The translations under genes were made by a program, and so were the position numbers. Shown piece after piece: positions 40,194-40,399 of a DNA stretch of 40,399 bases. Numbering within the stretch: position 1 is the stretch's first letter; each line of letters opens with the position of its first letter. The notes beneath the pieces were generated by a model that saw only the letters and a list, made by a program, of their open reading frames with translations, ran no database searches and was not told the origin of the DNA. The DNA is from a virus: positions 1 through 40,399 of IMG/VR virus record IMGVR_UViG_3300035698_005305; one strand, written 5' to 3'.

Positions 40194-40399
40194 TTATACT
40201 ATAAATATCCGTCTCTTCGCGCCACCTACTGGTGCGGTATAATCTACAACTATGGATACATTATCTATATCTATCCACCACGCAATCGTATTTGTATTCA
40301 TCGCGATTATAACACCATCATGAGCAGTTTTAGTACCATCGACAAATGCTTGCCATAAAGTAACCATAGTTGAATTAGTTAAAAATGTTTTTGTGCCTG
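40194..40399 (-). CDS. C-terminal end of an unidentified gene (starts beyond the right edge)
   Basis: An open frame enters from the right edge and stops at TAA 40196-40194, giving 67 residues: TFLTNSTMVTLWQAFVD, then HDGVIIAMNTNTIAWWIDID and a final GGAKRRIFIV. It is short, beta-rich and preceded by nothing visible here. By position it is probably another virion or fibre protein, but no family can be claimed. A plus-strand TATAAATA at 40200-40207 overlaps its end. Confidence 0.6.
   Translation of the reverse strand, partial: GTKTFLTNSTMVTLWQAFVDGTKTAHDGVIIAMNTNTIAWWIDIDNVSIVVDYTAPVGGAKRRIFIV

Noticed and set aside
1-40399. CRISPR arrays, insertion sequences, integrase or attachment sites
   Set aside because: No regularly spaced repeats with unique spacers, transposase-like frames or integrase were seen. 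The repeats present are intragenic and in frame.

Overview
The window is most of the late structural module of a T4-superfamily tailed phage (contractile-tail myovirus) with an AT-rich genome. Nearly every T4 head, neck, tail and baseplate function can be recognised by protein pattern: portal gp20, core protein, protease gp21, scaffold gp22, capsid gp23, gp13, gp14, gp15, terminase gp16 and gp17, sheath gp18, tube gp19, tape measure, and baseplate gp5, gp6, gp7-like, gp25, gp26-like, gp27-like, gp48/54-like and gp53. The T4 late promoter word TATAAATA precedes almost every transcription unit, so a gp55-type late sigma factor probably exists elsewhere in the genome. The host cannot be named. 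Two good sigma-70-type promoters suggest an ordinary bacterial host.

Layout (most genes on the minus strand, read right to left). 40.4-31.7 kb: end of an unknown protein, a repeat-rich fibre-like protein, three small conserved proteins, portal, core protein, protease, a second core-like protein, scaffold and major capsid protein. 31.5-29.8 kb: a frameshifted homing endonuclease. 29.7-23.8 kb: a small protein, neck gp13/gp14, tail terminator gp15, small terminase gp16, an unknown protein, an ATPase-only terminase paralogue, and large terminase gp17. 23.6-18.5 kb: sheath, a second homing endonuclease, tail tube and a tube paralogue. 18.5-12.3 kb on the plus strand: tube cap, gp53, hub gp27-like, gp26-like, a small overlapping ORF, and a tape measure carrying an M15 peptidase domain. 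12.2-1 on the minus strand: gp5 spike without lysozyme, two unknown proteins, gp25, gp6, an adhesin-bearing gp7-like protein, a GIY-YIG homing endonuclease, and a partial tail fibre with YadA-head-like repeats.

The most striking signal is an RNA element in the leaders of all three free-standing homing endonuclease genes, which belong to two unrelated nuclease families. Each leader can fold into a three-way junction. The junction strands are the same (GACA, UUU, AUUA) while all three stems differ in sequence but keep pairing. In each, the loop of the third stem is exactly complementary to the Shine-Dalgarno region of that same gene (6, 7 and 6 bp), again with different sequences that match. 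Two of the three sit directly at the predicted start of a sigma-70-type transcript. This looks like an SD-masking pseudoknot regulator not explained by the coding annotation.

Other points of note are the tandem terminase-like ATPase, a one-base frameshift splitting the second Vsr-like endonuclease, a recent tandem duplication in the tape measure, a gp5 lacking lysozyme alongside a tape measure with a peptidase, possible prohead-protease sites in core and fibre proteins, and recurrent terminator-then-late-promoter cassettes. All assignments are from reading the sequence; no database search was run.
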